64,000 nucleotides of DNA from Notospermus geniculatus (lineage: Eukaryota; Nemertea; Pilidiophora; Heteronemertea; Lineidae): the NCBI GenBank assembly GCA_002633025.1, contig NMRB01001186.1, positions 127,294-191,293 of the forward strand, in the 5' to 3' direction. The notes beneath the pieces are model-generated. The model did not search any database. It was not told where the DNA came from and saw only the letters and a list, made by a program, of their open reading frames with translations. Made by a program: the position numbers and the translations under genes. The first letter of the stretch is position 1. Each line of letters opens with the position of its first letter. This document shows positions 1-10,614 of the stretch, piece by piece.

Positions 1-493
1 GCAGAGATTGAAAAAGGTCAGACAGATACACCTGATGACTTCTTACTCGGCCTATTACGATTCAAACGATGACAGAATGAAAATAATCGGGCCTACCACA
101 CGGGACACTTTGCTTACGTTACAATAGAGATCTCGACCCCGCCGTACCGAAGGAACTTGGCTTGGCCCACTTCGTCTCACAACTAATTCAAAACTGTACG
201 GAACATGACGAGTGGAATCAAAGATCGCTTCTTTCACCTCAATGATGATTTATAAAGTTTACTTTGAAATTTATTTCAAAAGTCATTCGATTGGATTTTT
301 AAAGGGTCTTGTCCTAGTATTGATTTGGTTTGGAACCGCGTCAGCTTGACCCCTGGGAGGTCGTAAAATAGCTCCCATGTGATGACGGCCTAACAAGATC
401 GAACCGAACGAACCCTTTTAAGTCAACCAACCGTGCTACCGTAAACAAACATTTAGTGTTGAATTTAAATAATTTTTCAACAGCAGTTTTCTC
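1..493. other. Non-coding spacer
   Basis: No open frame here resembles a known protein and no repeat is obvious in isolation. The short frames are not bounded by plausible splice sites. The segment runs into the terminal inverted repeat that begins at 494. Confidence 0.5.
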
Positions 494-732
494 AGCTAGG
501 AATCCACTGCTGATTTTCTGAGTTGCGACTTGCTTTGCAACCTGCTACCTGCGATTGAATACGATCGCAAGGAAATGATACCTCCGACCGATTGCCGACT
601 GAAATTGACCACATCTTCGCCATTGGTGGAAATCACGTCTAGCGAGTCCACCACGGCCGGCGATCGAGTGCCCAGTTGCAAAGCAAGTCGCAACGCAAAA
701 TCAGCTTGAAAATCAGCAGTGGATTCCTAGCT
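494..732. mobile_element. Foldback element with about 25-bp terminal inverted repeats (copy 1)
   Basis: The left end at 494-518 (agctaggaatccactgctga...) is the exact reverse complement of the right end at 708-732. The 239-bp length and lack of a coding region fit a non-autonomous palindromic transposon. A second copy lies at 2457-2694 inside the duplicated block. No clear target-site duplication was found, so the superfamily is open. Confidence 0.65.
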
Positions 733-1839
733 TTAGGGGTTAATGACTGTGGTCACAATCTTCAACCACGCAACCTATCCGATCCGTGACTTGGTGATGT
801 AAGACCAGGCTCGGCCAGGCATGACGGTGTCCAAGGATATTTGAATGGAAGTTACCCACAACAACAATTGGTCTGAGTTCGTATTCCTTCAGGACTAGCG
901 AACACATGGCACAAGTCATTTTTGGTGTAGAGTGGTCCGTGCGGCATGTGGAGGGAGCGGGAGCAAAAAAACGTGGTCATCTGAAATATTGGTAAGAAAA
1001 TTTCGTTTCTTTTTGCTTCGTAGCATATTTAGTTATGCTGGCGGGCCTATGACGATGTGACTGTGTAGGGTAAATTCAGCCGACTCTCATTTCCACCGTT
1101 TCGACCGCGACTTGTGTTTAAGGCCTATGCGCCTCAAATGTACTTGGGATTCCAGCAGATTATACTGAAATGTAATACATATGTTATTTTCTACTTCCAG
1201 GCCTTCTCTTGTATAGTGCGAGACAGAACTGAAAAAACTGGCCGCCACGAACCAGTCCACGTGAATGAAAGTTGGTCCATGGACTGACGCGTGTAATGGA
1301 TTATACTGAAATGTAATACATGTATGTTATTTCGGTTCATTTTCTACTTCCAGGCCTTCTCTTGTATAGTGCCATCCTCTCGAAACAGGGTCATTCAGGG
1401 TCATTCAGACGCATCTCCTACGATGGCCGAGTGAAATGACCTGAGTCTCAGGATGGTATAGTGCGAGACAGAACTGAAAATACTGGCCGCCACGAACCAG
1501 TCCGCGTGAATGAAAGTTGGCCCATGGACTGACGCGTGTTGATGGCGAGAGACATGAAGTGTTCCTGCCCTTCACGGAATGATGCAGTGAAACACGGTAA
1601 GTTGCTTTCTTTTTGTATAAGTCACACGATTGCACTCTATGACGGCTCCGACAATGTGTGACAGGAAGAGTTATCCGGGGTATAAAATGTCCGGCAAACG
1701 ACCTTTCCTGTCGGTGATCGACGAATGGTGTCGCCATCTCTAAAGTGATCATGGAACTATGCGCCCTGATGTGATGCCCCCGACTTCCATCTGTTGTTCG
1801 GCGTAAAGCCGCCCATACACGTTCAATATTATTGCACAA
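494..1839. repeat. Direct duplication, copy 1
   Basis: This block recurs at 2457-3574 in the same orientation with high identity: the same terminal-inverted-repeat element at its start, the same middle section (ggttaatgactgtggtcac) and the same end near caatattattgcacaa. Copy 1 is longer because about 140 bp around 1158-1296 is repeated again at about 1299-1510; copy 2 lacks that internal repeat. No protein family is recognisable, and the open frames it contains are not conserved beyond what the duplication itself explains. Confidence 0.8.
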
Positions 1840-1928
1840 TATGAGGACCAAAATGGGCAATATTATTGCCAATCTTTCTTCCACCCATCACGCCAGAAGC
1901 ACATGCCCCTATTTTGGGCCCCACATAG

Positions 1929-1955
1929 GCCCCTTTCGAAAGTCGGCCATTTCGG
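1929..1955 (+). repeat. 27-bp repeat, left member of an inverted pair
   Basis: The segment gcccctttcgaaagtcggcc... occurs here and as an exact reverse complement at 4208-4234. Both members lie near the motif caatattattgcacaa, which suggests two pieces of one dispersed element separated by later insertions. Confidence 0.6.
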
Positions 1956-2110
1956 AGCAGTTTAAGCTAGACGACTGATTTAGACTTGTCTTGTCGAGTA
2001 AGACTTGTCTAAGGGATAGACATCTTTTATAAGTTCGGGCCTTAGTGTTGAATTTAAATAATTTTTCAACAGCAGTTTTCTTAAGCAAAATGTTTTGCCT
2101 TGTGGCGAGT

Positions 2111-2247
2111 TTAAAGGTCTCGGGCCACTTGTGCGTTTTGCGCTGCGTGGTGCGTTAAATCTTTTGTTATTTTCCGCCGTTCTGCTTCCTAACAAAAGAT
2201 TTGACGCATCACGAGCGCAAAACGCACAAGTGGCCCGAGACCTTTAA
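2111..2247. mobile_element. Palindromic MITE flanked by TTAA
   Basis: A perfect 34-bp inverted repeat pairs 2111-2144 with 2214-2247, and imperfect pairing continues inward to arms of roughly 58 bp around a short loop. The outermost four bases on each side are TTAA, so the element proper may begin aggtctcgggcc with a TTAA target duplication, as expected of piggyBac-type insertion. There is no coding capacity. Confidence 0.7.
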
Positions 2248-2376
2248 GGCTGATTCATACTCCGTCCGGATTTTGCGCCGACTATGATCAATTTCACTGC
2301 GTGTGCACATTCACGTCGTGGAAACCTGCGATCAGTTTCATGCGCTTGACGGTCCGCAAGCGAGTATGAATCAGCC
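2248..2376. mobile_element. Second palindromic element abutting the first
   Basis: The ends ggctgattcatactc (2248-2262) and gagtatgaatcagcc (2362-2376) are reverse complements. The element starts directly where the preceding TTAA-flanked MITE ends, so the two may be nested or back-to-back insertions. It is non-coding. Confidence 0.6.
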
Positions 2377-2456
2377 CTTAGTATCTACTGATCATTCAGT
2401 GCGTCGACCCGCCAAACGGCCTCGCGATATCGCCTTCTAAAACATGTAAAATATAA

Positions 2457-3574
2457 AGCTAGGAATCCACTGCTGATTTTCTGAGTTGCAACTGGCTTTG
2501 CAACCTGCTACCTACGATTGAATACTTTCGCAAGGAACTGATACCTCCGACCGATTGCCGACTGAAATTGACCACATCTTCGCCATTGGTGGAAATCACG
2601 TCTAGCGAGTCCACTACGGCGATCGAGTGCCCAGTTGCAACGCAACCGAGTTGCATAGCAAGTCGCAACGCAAAATCAGCAGTGGATTCCTAGCTTTAGG
2701 GGTTAATGACTGTGGTCACAATCTTCAACCACACAACCTATCCGATCCGTGACTTGGTGATGTAAGACCACCAAGGCTCGGCCAGGCATGACGGTGTCCA
2801 AGGATATTTGAATGGAAGTTACCCACAACAACAATTGGTCTGAGTTCGTATTCCTTCAGGACTAGCGAACACATGCCACAAGTCATTTTTGGTGTAGAGT
2901 GGTCCGTGCGGCATGTGGAGGGAGCGGGAGCAAAAAAACGTGGTCATCTGAAATATTGGTAAGAAAATTTCGTTTCTTTTTGCTTCGTAGCATATTTAGT
3001 TATGCTGGCGGGCCTATGACGATGTGATTGTGTAGGGTAAATTCAGCCGACTCTCATTTCCACCGTTTCGACCGCGACTTGTGTTTAAGGCCTATGCGCC
3101 TCAAATGTACTTGGGATTCCAGCAGATTATACTGAAATGTAATACATATGTTATTTCGGTTCATTTTCTACTTCCAGGCCTTCTCTTGTATAGTGCGAGA
3201 CAGAACTGAAAATACTGGCCGCCACGAACCAGTCCACGTGAATGAAAGTTGGTCCATGGACTGACGCGTGTAATGGCGAGAGGCATGAACTCGTGGCCCT
3301 GCCCTTCACGGAATGATGCAGTGAAACGCGGTAAGTTGCTTTCTACGATTGCACTCTATGACGGCTCCGACAATGTGTGACAGGAAGAGTTATTCGGGGT
3401 ATAAAATGTCAGCGCTTTTGTATCGTAATGAGAAGACCTTTCCTGTCGATGATCGATGAATGGTGTCGCCATCTCAAAAGTGATCATGGAACTATGCGCC
3501 CTGATGTGATGCCCCTGACTGCCATCTGTTGTTCGGCGTAAAGCCGCCCATACACGTTCAATATTATTGCACAA
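2457..3574. repeat. Direct duplication, copy 2
   Basis: This is the second copy of the block at 494-1839, beginning with the same inverted-repeat element (2457-2694). It lacks the internal ~140-bp repeat of copy 1 and breaks off at caatattattgcacaa, after which the sequence is unrelated to copy 1. Confidence 0.8.
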
Positions 3575-5597
3575 CTAGCAAGTTACCCGTACTACTATAC
3601 GGTTGTGTTGTCGGGAGGGTGTTTTTATTGGAGCACCTGTATTTTGCAGAATTTTGTGGAATGAATACAGCGAATAAGGTTATGCAGAGGTCATGAATGA
3701 GGAAAGCCTTTCCAACACTATCCAGTAATCTCATTGCCACTTTGTCACTTGGCATGCCAGCTGCATGGTATACTTCTGCCAGTCTGAAGGAGTTCATCGT
3801 AGGTTGCCCACTCCACTGTTTCTCTGATAAGAGGAGTCTGCATCTAGGCCATTCCACTGTCTTTGTAACAGGAACGGGGTCACACAGTTAGCAAGTCAAG
3901 ACAATTGGGGGAATCCCTCTACAGTGTAAAAATAGAATTCCAGGTCACCAAAGGATTTCCCTGTCAAAACCATCTTGGAACCAATTTTTTCCCGGTTTTT
4001 ATTTGCTATAAACACAGACTGATACCTGGCCTACACATCACATCACCATTCATNAATCGATGTCCGACACCCAATTTTTTTCACACATTTCTCAATGAAT
4101 TGACCCTCATAACATGTGTGCCAAATTTCAAGCGTTTCTGGCAGTTATTTCTGCAATTTTTGGCAAAACCTAATGCATTTTCCCATTTGCGGTTTTTACC
4201 CTCAGCGCCGAAATGGCCGACTTTCGAAAGGGGCATATTGTGCAATAATATTGATCGGCCACCCTCCGCGGATAACATGCTTGTTTATTCAGTATGAACC
4301 TCTTTTTTTCAGCCCAGAGCTGCCAATAGGGCTCTCACGGGAAAAAGTTACGAATCGCGTCACGTGATGAATGAACTCTGATACCGGATTTGATACATGT
4401 GCGAATCGGATTATCACGTGTGAATGAATTCTGTTAGGACTTGGCTGTATTTTCTGTCGTGCAGTTTCACTACTGATGTCAGTCGTGGTCGTGGGGAAAG
4501 GACTTTACATCGAAGCCTCAGTGAGACACACGTGACCTGCTGTGAGTGAATGTTCATGTCATCCGATTTTCATGTGTTTCATGTATTTCTCTCGTTGTAC
4601 ATAATGTTGAAGCTGAACTGCATGAACAAAAACACCAGCGCCGCAGTAGGGTGGTCAACAGAAGTGCAAACGCCCTTCGAAGTACCTCCAGAACATGATA
4701 GACTACCGGTCTGTTTGGCGGCGCCACTGTATTCAGTCTCAGGCTTTCAATCGAGACACATCAAGAGATAGCGTCCTAAGTGACAGAGCCTGACAGACTA
4801 GTATAGATCCGTACGGAACCTGAGTATGAGGTTGGTCTCAGTGCTTGCGCCCTGTTGACATATGATATGGTACAATGGCAAAACCGTCGGCATCAACAAA
4901 TAATACTCTGCTCGTCTGACTCTCAGAAACTTCATTTAGTATCATTACAAACATGTTGCATATAAATCGTATTTTATTTCTTTTGCCACAATGTAGTTAT
5001 TTCGTGATTTGAATATAATTATTTTCACAGAAACGCATAGCCATTGTACATGATATGAGCAACAATACGTGCATGTGTGTACGTGATGTGTATGTATTTG
5101 TAGAAAGAATAATTAAATTATTGCAATAATTATGACCAAAGAAATGAAATAAGAATTGTCCTCAACGTGTATGTAATGATATCCAATGGTGTTGATGAAC
5201 GTCAGATGAGGGTTGTAGTGTTTTTGAACGCATTTTGTTTTTTAAACTGGTGCTTGAATAATACCACAAATTTCAACAACAACCGACTTTCTACTCTTGT
5301 TCGCTAACCTTCTGCCTTTTACCTTATATTTCTGTCGTTGTCACTATTGACATCCGATTTCGATGAGATCATTTTTCATTTCTTTCGTTGTACATAATGC
5401 TCGTCATAACACCACTTGTAACATCTTTGTTGTAACATTGATTTGCAATAAATGACTTCTCATCTGTCCCTTGTGGCTGATGTGGGAAACTAAACAATGT
5501 ACGTTAGTTGTTCGTTCGCCTCATTGACACCAAGAAAGTGTTCAACTTCCGGAAACCTTGGTCAGCGGACGCACTATTGTACTGACCTTCAGACAAT
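3575..5597. other. Gene-free stretch with repeat remnants
   Basis: No recognisable exon is present. A single undetermined base at 4054 may mark a contig join. Position 4208-4234 carries the inverted partner of the 27-bp repeat at 1929-1955. The rest is AT-rich spacer. Open frames of 60-130 codons on either strand match no family I recognise. Confidence 0.5.
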
Positions 5598-5707
5598 AGG
5601 GTCGTATTCATAACCGTCTTAGGCCGGTGCCAAGTGTGGTCAACCACTGCACTTGGAACTGGCCTAAGACGGTTCTACCGATAGAACCGCTTTATGAATA
5701 CAACCCT
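5598..5707. mobile_element. 110-bp foldback element
   Basis: The ends agggtcgtattcataa (5598-5613) and ttatgaatacaaccct (5692-5707) are near-perfect inverted repeats. Inside, a second stem pairs ccgtcttaggcc with ggcctaagacgg. It looks like a short MITE; no target duplication is evident. Confidence 0.6.
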
Positions 5708-5724
5708 CTGATACTGATTTGATA

Positions 5725-8045
5725 TAATAGTGTAGGAGGTGGCGGAGAAACACAGGTATAGTACCTGGCACCTTGCTGTGGTCAAGATTGGAAATCCCGG
5801 CCTTCATGAGAGGATAGCCCGTTCACCCGAAAAAAGAGAGAGGTCTGAACCACATGACCTGATGACGCGCTGATTTTCTTGCTCGCCATCTATCAAAATG
5901 ACGCCGCCGCTCGCACGACTCAGCAGCCCGCTCCTATCCGAGGGGAAGAAGATCGAAGGATTTTTTTCTGATCAGTCCAAAGAGCCTGCTTGTAACTCTC
6001 TTTTGAATCGGTCTTTTCAATTATGTAAATGTAGATCGAAATACGATTCTTACTCGTTTTTTCTGGGCTTAGTTCTTAGAAGTGCCGCTAGGTGGCAGTG
6101 CGAATAATTAGGTCAAATGGCATTCTTAACACCATGAAACTGTTCAAGTTTCAAAAGTATGAGTGAAAGCTATATGGGTGGGGTGGGGCGGGGCTGTCAG
6201 GCGTGGAGGAGAAGCACATCACTCTCTAGGCCAACGATCTTAAAACAGTGCGTTAAAGAGATAGATATTGATATTGATATAATAGTAAAAAACAGTATTG
6301 TTTTGAGAGTGACGATAAAGAGTGACGTGGCCCCACCTCGAACAAATGCCAGGATCACGGGGTATCTCATGGTGATACCTCCGCGACCGACTCGCATAGA
6401 GAAGGCGAAAGGACACAGGTAAGAAGTACCAGGCATCGAGTCGAGGTTAAAAATCCCGGAATAAAGATGAAAGTGTGGTTCTTATTTTTTCCATATTTAT
6501 TAGTTCCTGGAACTGCCGCTAGGTGGCGCCAAATCATTAGTTCCTAGAATTGCCGATAGGTGGCAGTAGTGTATAAGTAAGTAGGTCAACACCATGAAAC
6601 TGTTCAAGCTTCAAAAGTACTTGCAAAAGCGTTCTACAAGGGGTGGTTGGTGGGGGACGTGGTGGACAACACACCATTACTCTACCCAACGATCTTAAAA
6701 CAGTGCGTTAAAGAGATAGATATTGATATAATAGTAAAAAACAGTATTGTTTTGAGAGTGACGATAAAGAGTGACGTGGCCCCACCTCGAAAAAATGCCA
6801 GGATAATCAACCTGATCACGGGGTATCTCATGGTGATACCTCCGCGACCGACTCGCATGGAGATGGCGAAAGGACACAGGTAAGAAGTACCAGGCCCCTT
6901 GCTCGAGTCGAGGTTAAAAATCCCGGCCTTCACGGCACAGGTCCGATCAACCCGAGCAAACGACGTCATCAGATATGATTTCTCACAAACTGAACTATAT
7001 CTTGGTACAGTTGGCGCGGAGCCAAAAAAGTTTTCGTCGCAACATCCTTTTAACAATAACGAAATAATACATGATACTCCTAGGTATTGTTTATGACATA
7101 CGGGCACATATTCTTATATAATTTATATTGATAAATATTATACGTAAACAATTATTATGTGTCTAGATATTTTGGAAGTCTCATGAGAGGGTGATGTGAC
7201 TTCAGACTAGTTCTATACACAAAACTACACGTCGCTCCCTGGTTGCCTGCTCACTCTGATGTACACGTTCCTCCTGCGAGAAAATGGACAGGGGCACAGT
7301 GGACGTGGTGGAGGCAAATTATTTTCTGTTTACGTGTGTGATATTTATCAATATAAATTATATAAGAATGTTTTGCCGTATGTCATAAACAATACCTAGG
7401 AGTAACATGTGTTATTTCGTTATTGTTAAAAGGATGTTGCGACGAAAACTTTTTTGATTCTGTGCCAACTGCACCAAGAAAAAGTCCAGTCTGTGATGAA
7501 TTGTATTTGATGACGTCGTTCGCTGGGTTGATCGGACCTGTGCCGTGAAGGCCAGGATTTTCAACCGCGACTCGAGCAAGGGGTCTGGTACTTCTTTCCC
7601 GTATCCCCTTGCCAACTCCATGCGAGTCGGTCGCAGAGGTATCGCTATGTGACCCCTGATCAGGTTGATTATCCTGGCATTGTTTCGAGGCAGGAGGCAC
7701 GTCACTTTATATCAGAAATCTCAAAACAACATTACTGTATACTATTACATCAAAAATATCTCGTTAACGCACTGTCTCAAGATCGTTTTCCTAGAGAGTA
7801 GTGTGTTGGTCCTCCGTATCCCCACACCCATTGCACTCGTCTAGCTTTTATTTATACTTTTCAAACCTGAACAGTTTCATGGTGTTAAAGAATGCCATTT
7901 GACCTAATTATTCGCACTGCCACCTAGTGGCAATTCCAAGAACTAAGCCCAGAAAACTAGTAAGTATTATTTTTCAATCTTCATTTACAGAATTTATACG
8001 TTATACTGATGGAGGTATACCTCCATGACCTTTGAAAAGACCGTG
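5725..8045. mobile_element. Large foldback element with tandem left arms
   Basis: Three copies of one sequence lie on the left in the same direction: a partial one near 5725-5890, one at about 6010-6465, and one at about 6490-7134. The right side (about 7330-8000) is the inverted copy, matching almost end to end at roughly 85 percent by eye. Landmarks are the tail taggtattgtttatgacata at 7081-7100, inverted at about 7379-7398, and the head aggtggcagtgcgaataatt at about 6091-6110, inverted at 7908-7927. The unique spacer is about 7135-7329. Frames of up to 141 codons in the arms have no recognisable domain. It resembles foldback-type DNA elements. Confidence 0.65.
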
Positions 8046-8680
8046 TGGCAGGGAGGAGTACTTGTACAAGAATGGAAGGATTCCCCCTCTATTGGAAAAG
8101 TGGTGGACAAGTTATCACTGAGGGCTCAGGAGTTTGAGACGTTGAACTGGATCCAATGAAGAACACCAACAAAAATATCAGGATAACTTTTATTCCACAG
8201 TTTTTCACACAGAAATACCTTCATTTCCAAAAGAGGTTCATAAGAACACCAAATCGGACCTCTGTCCATGGCACCTCTGTCTCAGTCATTTCAGTAAAAG
8301 AAGTTTGTTGATGTCACCGATTGATAAAAGACACAACAGAGCTGTGTGCCTTGCAAACAACTAAACGTGTCCAGTCCTTTAACATGTACAACAGTTGAAA
8401 TTTGGTTGAGACATGATGTTCTAATCATGATAGACTGAATTACTACTGAAAAGCATTCAAAATAAAGAGCTTGCACCGTGGTTTCTATTAGACTGCTTTA
8501 ATATGCCCAAAATATCACACACATTGAAGTCATTTTTCCCTAAAGGTTTGTCATCCTTTTAGGATATGAGATCACTGAACATCAGGACTGACAGTGGACA
8601 CCTCTTGTGTTTCAATTCACACACGGTGATACAGTACATCAAGAAGCCTCACCTCACCTGAAGGTACCCCTCCATGTGTG

Positions 8681-9714
8681 CAGCTTTCTTGTGCGTGTTG
8701 GCTCTTCACCATTGTTGGTTTCCACAAGACTCAAGCTGATACCAAATGACAACTCATTGTTTTCTACAGCTGAATTTGCAGATACACATCCACCTCACAC
8801 AAGAAAAGTCTCACATGGAGGAGTCCCTTGAGTGTGCCATGGGATACACCTTCACCATGTTTACAGGCTGGGAAAGTTTTCCGTTTAGGAATATCCAAGG
8901 AGAGGTCTTACTCTAAATACATTCACAGTTTTGACAATTCAAGCCAACGAAACATAACATTAACAAAAACAGAGAGAATACTGATCGCTCCAATAAAATG
9001 GTGAGACTTGATAGATTTTAGGAAAATATTTTCCTTTGTCAGCTGTGAAGAAAGCATTGTTTTGACATGATGTGTTATAAACCTATATCAACATATTTTG
9101 ATACCGTGCACCTCATTAAAATGGCATTTCTTTTTGTTCAATTGTTAATCTGGATTTGAATGTACTGTAAAGCAAGATAATTTCGCGGCTGGCAATTTTC
9201 GCGAATCAAGAATTATAGACATATTCACGGCAGGATATTTTCGCGAGCCTCTGCCATTTTTTTCATTTTTTTTTCACGGACCGTACTTATCACTTGCGTG
9301 TACTCATATTCGCGACAGGAAATTTTCGCGACTCATACACTCTCGCGAAATTCGTGAAAATTTCCTGCACGCGAAATTTTCCTGCTTTACAGTATAGCAA
9401 GGTGCAGGCTAGTGGTATATGTATGATCATAAAGATATCAAAAATCAGATGTACTGAGGGAATATTGTGACATACATTGCACATCAAAATCCGTTGATGT
9501 TCGTAACATTAAATGTGCATGTTCCCAAAAATGCATCTGATACAGCAACGATTTTGTCATACATACACAGCCGACCTAAAGTACAACACAGTTCCAAGAG
9601 GTAACCTGTTGACATCTCGGATCGAAGACAACTGACAGACTGTGCATCAAGCGAGCATCAGGAAATTCATTCATCATGATTGTGATCCTGTGTACGCTTG
9701 GACTTGTACGTAAT
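8681..9714. repeat. Tandem segmental duplication, unit A
   Basis: This unit matches 9806-10614 in the same direction, from the segment gcgtgttggctct to the segment cgcttggacttgtacgta. Unit A additionally carries the 228-bp MITE at 9165-9392. The last part of unit B is the tail of the RNF103 open frame; in unit A the equivalent frame is broken by a stop codon. Confidence 0.8.
9165..9392. mobile_element. 228-bp MITE with TA target-site duplication
   Basis: The termini ctgtaaagca (9165-9174) and tgctttacag (9383-9392) are perfect inverted repeats, followed inward by cgcg-rich stretches such as tttcgcg and cgcgaaatttt. TA lies immediately outside both ends (9163-9164 and 9393-9394). The paralogous unit B reads straight across with one TA at 10299-10300, which is the empty site. 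TA duplication with these short termini fits a Tc1/mariner-type non-autonomous element. Confidence 0.85.
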
Positions 9715-9732
9715 TGGTTGTTTGAGGTGTTC

Positions 9733-9803
9733 ATAATGTCACAATTGTGACATTATCATCGGTTGTGACATTATTGGTCAATTGTGACATTATTGGTTGT
9801 AAC
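9733..9803. repeat. Palindrome and short tandem repeat of ttgtgacatta
   Basis: A perfect 24-bp palindrome at 9733-9756 centres on caattg. It is followed by two more direct copies of attgtgacattattgg. It lies exactly between duplication units A and B. Confidence 0.7.
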
Positions 9804-9805
9804 AC

Positions 9806-10614
9806 GGCTTTCTCCTGCGTGTTGGCTCTCCATGGGCAGTTCACTGTTGTTGGTTTCCACAAGACTCAAGCTAAGACCAAATGACAGCCCATTGTTTTCT
9901 ATAGCTGAATTTGCAGATAGACAGCCAACTCACACAAGAAAAGTCTCATATGGAGGAGTGCTTTGAGTGTACCATGGGATAGAACTTTACAGGCTGGGAA
10001 AGTTTACCAGCAGGAATATCCAAGGAGAGGTCTTACTCTAAATACATACCGGTACACAGTTTTGACAATTCAAGCCAACGAAACAGAACATTAACAAAAA
10101 CAGATAGAATACTGATCGCTCCAATAAAATGGTGAGACTTAATAGATTTTAGGAAAATATTTCCCTTTGTCAGCTGTGAAGAAAGCATTGTTTTGACATG
10201 ATGTGTTATAAACCTACGGTATATCAACATATTTTGATACCCTGCACCTCATTGAAATGACATTTCTGTTTGTTCAATTGTTAATCTGGATTTGAAAGTA
10301 TAGCAGGGTGCAGGCTAGTGGTATATGTATGATAAATGAGTTCATCAGATGTACTTAGAGAATTGTGGTGTACATTGTACATCAAAATCAGTTGATGTTC
10401 GTAACATTAAATACACATGTTCCCAAGAATGCATCTGATACAGCAACGATTTTGTCATACATATACAGCCGACCTGAAGTACAACACAGTTCCGAGAGGT
10501 AACCTGTTGACATCTCAGATCGAAGACAACTGACAGACTGTGCATCAAGCGAGCATCAGGAAATTCATTCATCATGATTGTGATCCTGTGTACGCTTGGA
10601 CTTGTACGTATTGG
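9806..10614. repeat. Tandem segmental duplication, unit B
   Basis: This is the partner of 8681-9714. Its right end stops a few bases downstream (in gene direction) of the codons for the conserved RING end of RNF103, so everything the RNF103 frame encodes after CRWP lies inside this unit. It contains the empty insertion site (TA at 10299-10300) for the MITE of unit A. Confidence 0.8.

Noticed and set aside
3564-3891. Opposing frames of 97 and 64 codons near 3.7 kb
   Set aside because: The words look faintly protein-like but match no family I recognise, and the minus frame runs into stops before any recognisable motif.
6682-7107. 141-codon minus-strand frame in the foldback element
   Set aside because: It is disrupted in the sister arms and contains no transposase motif.
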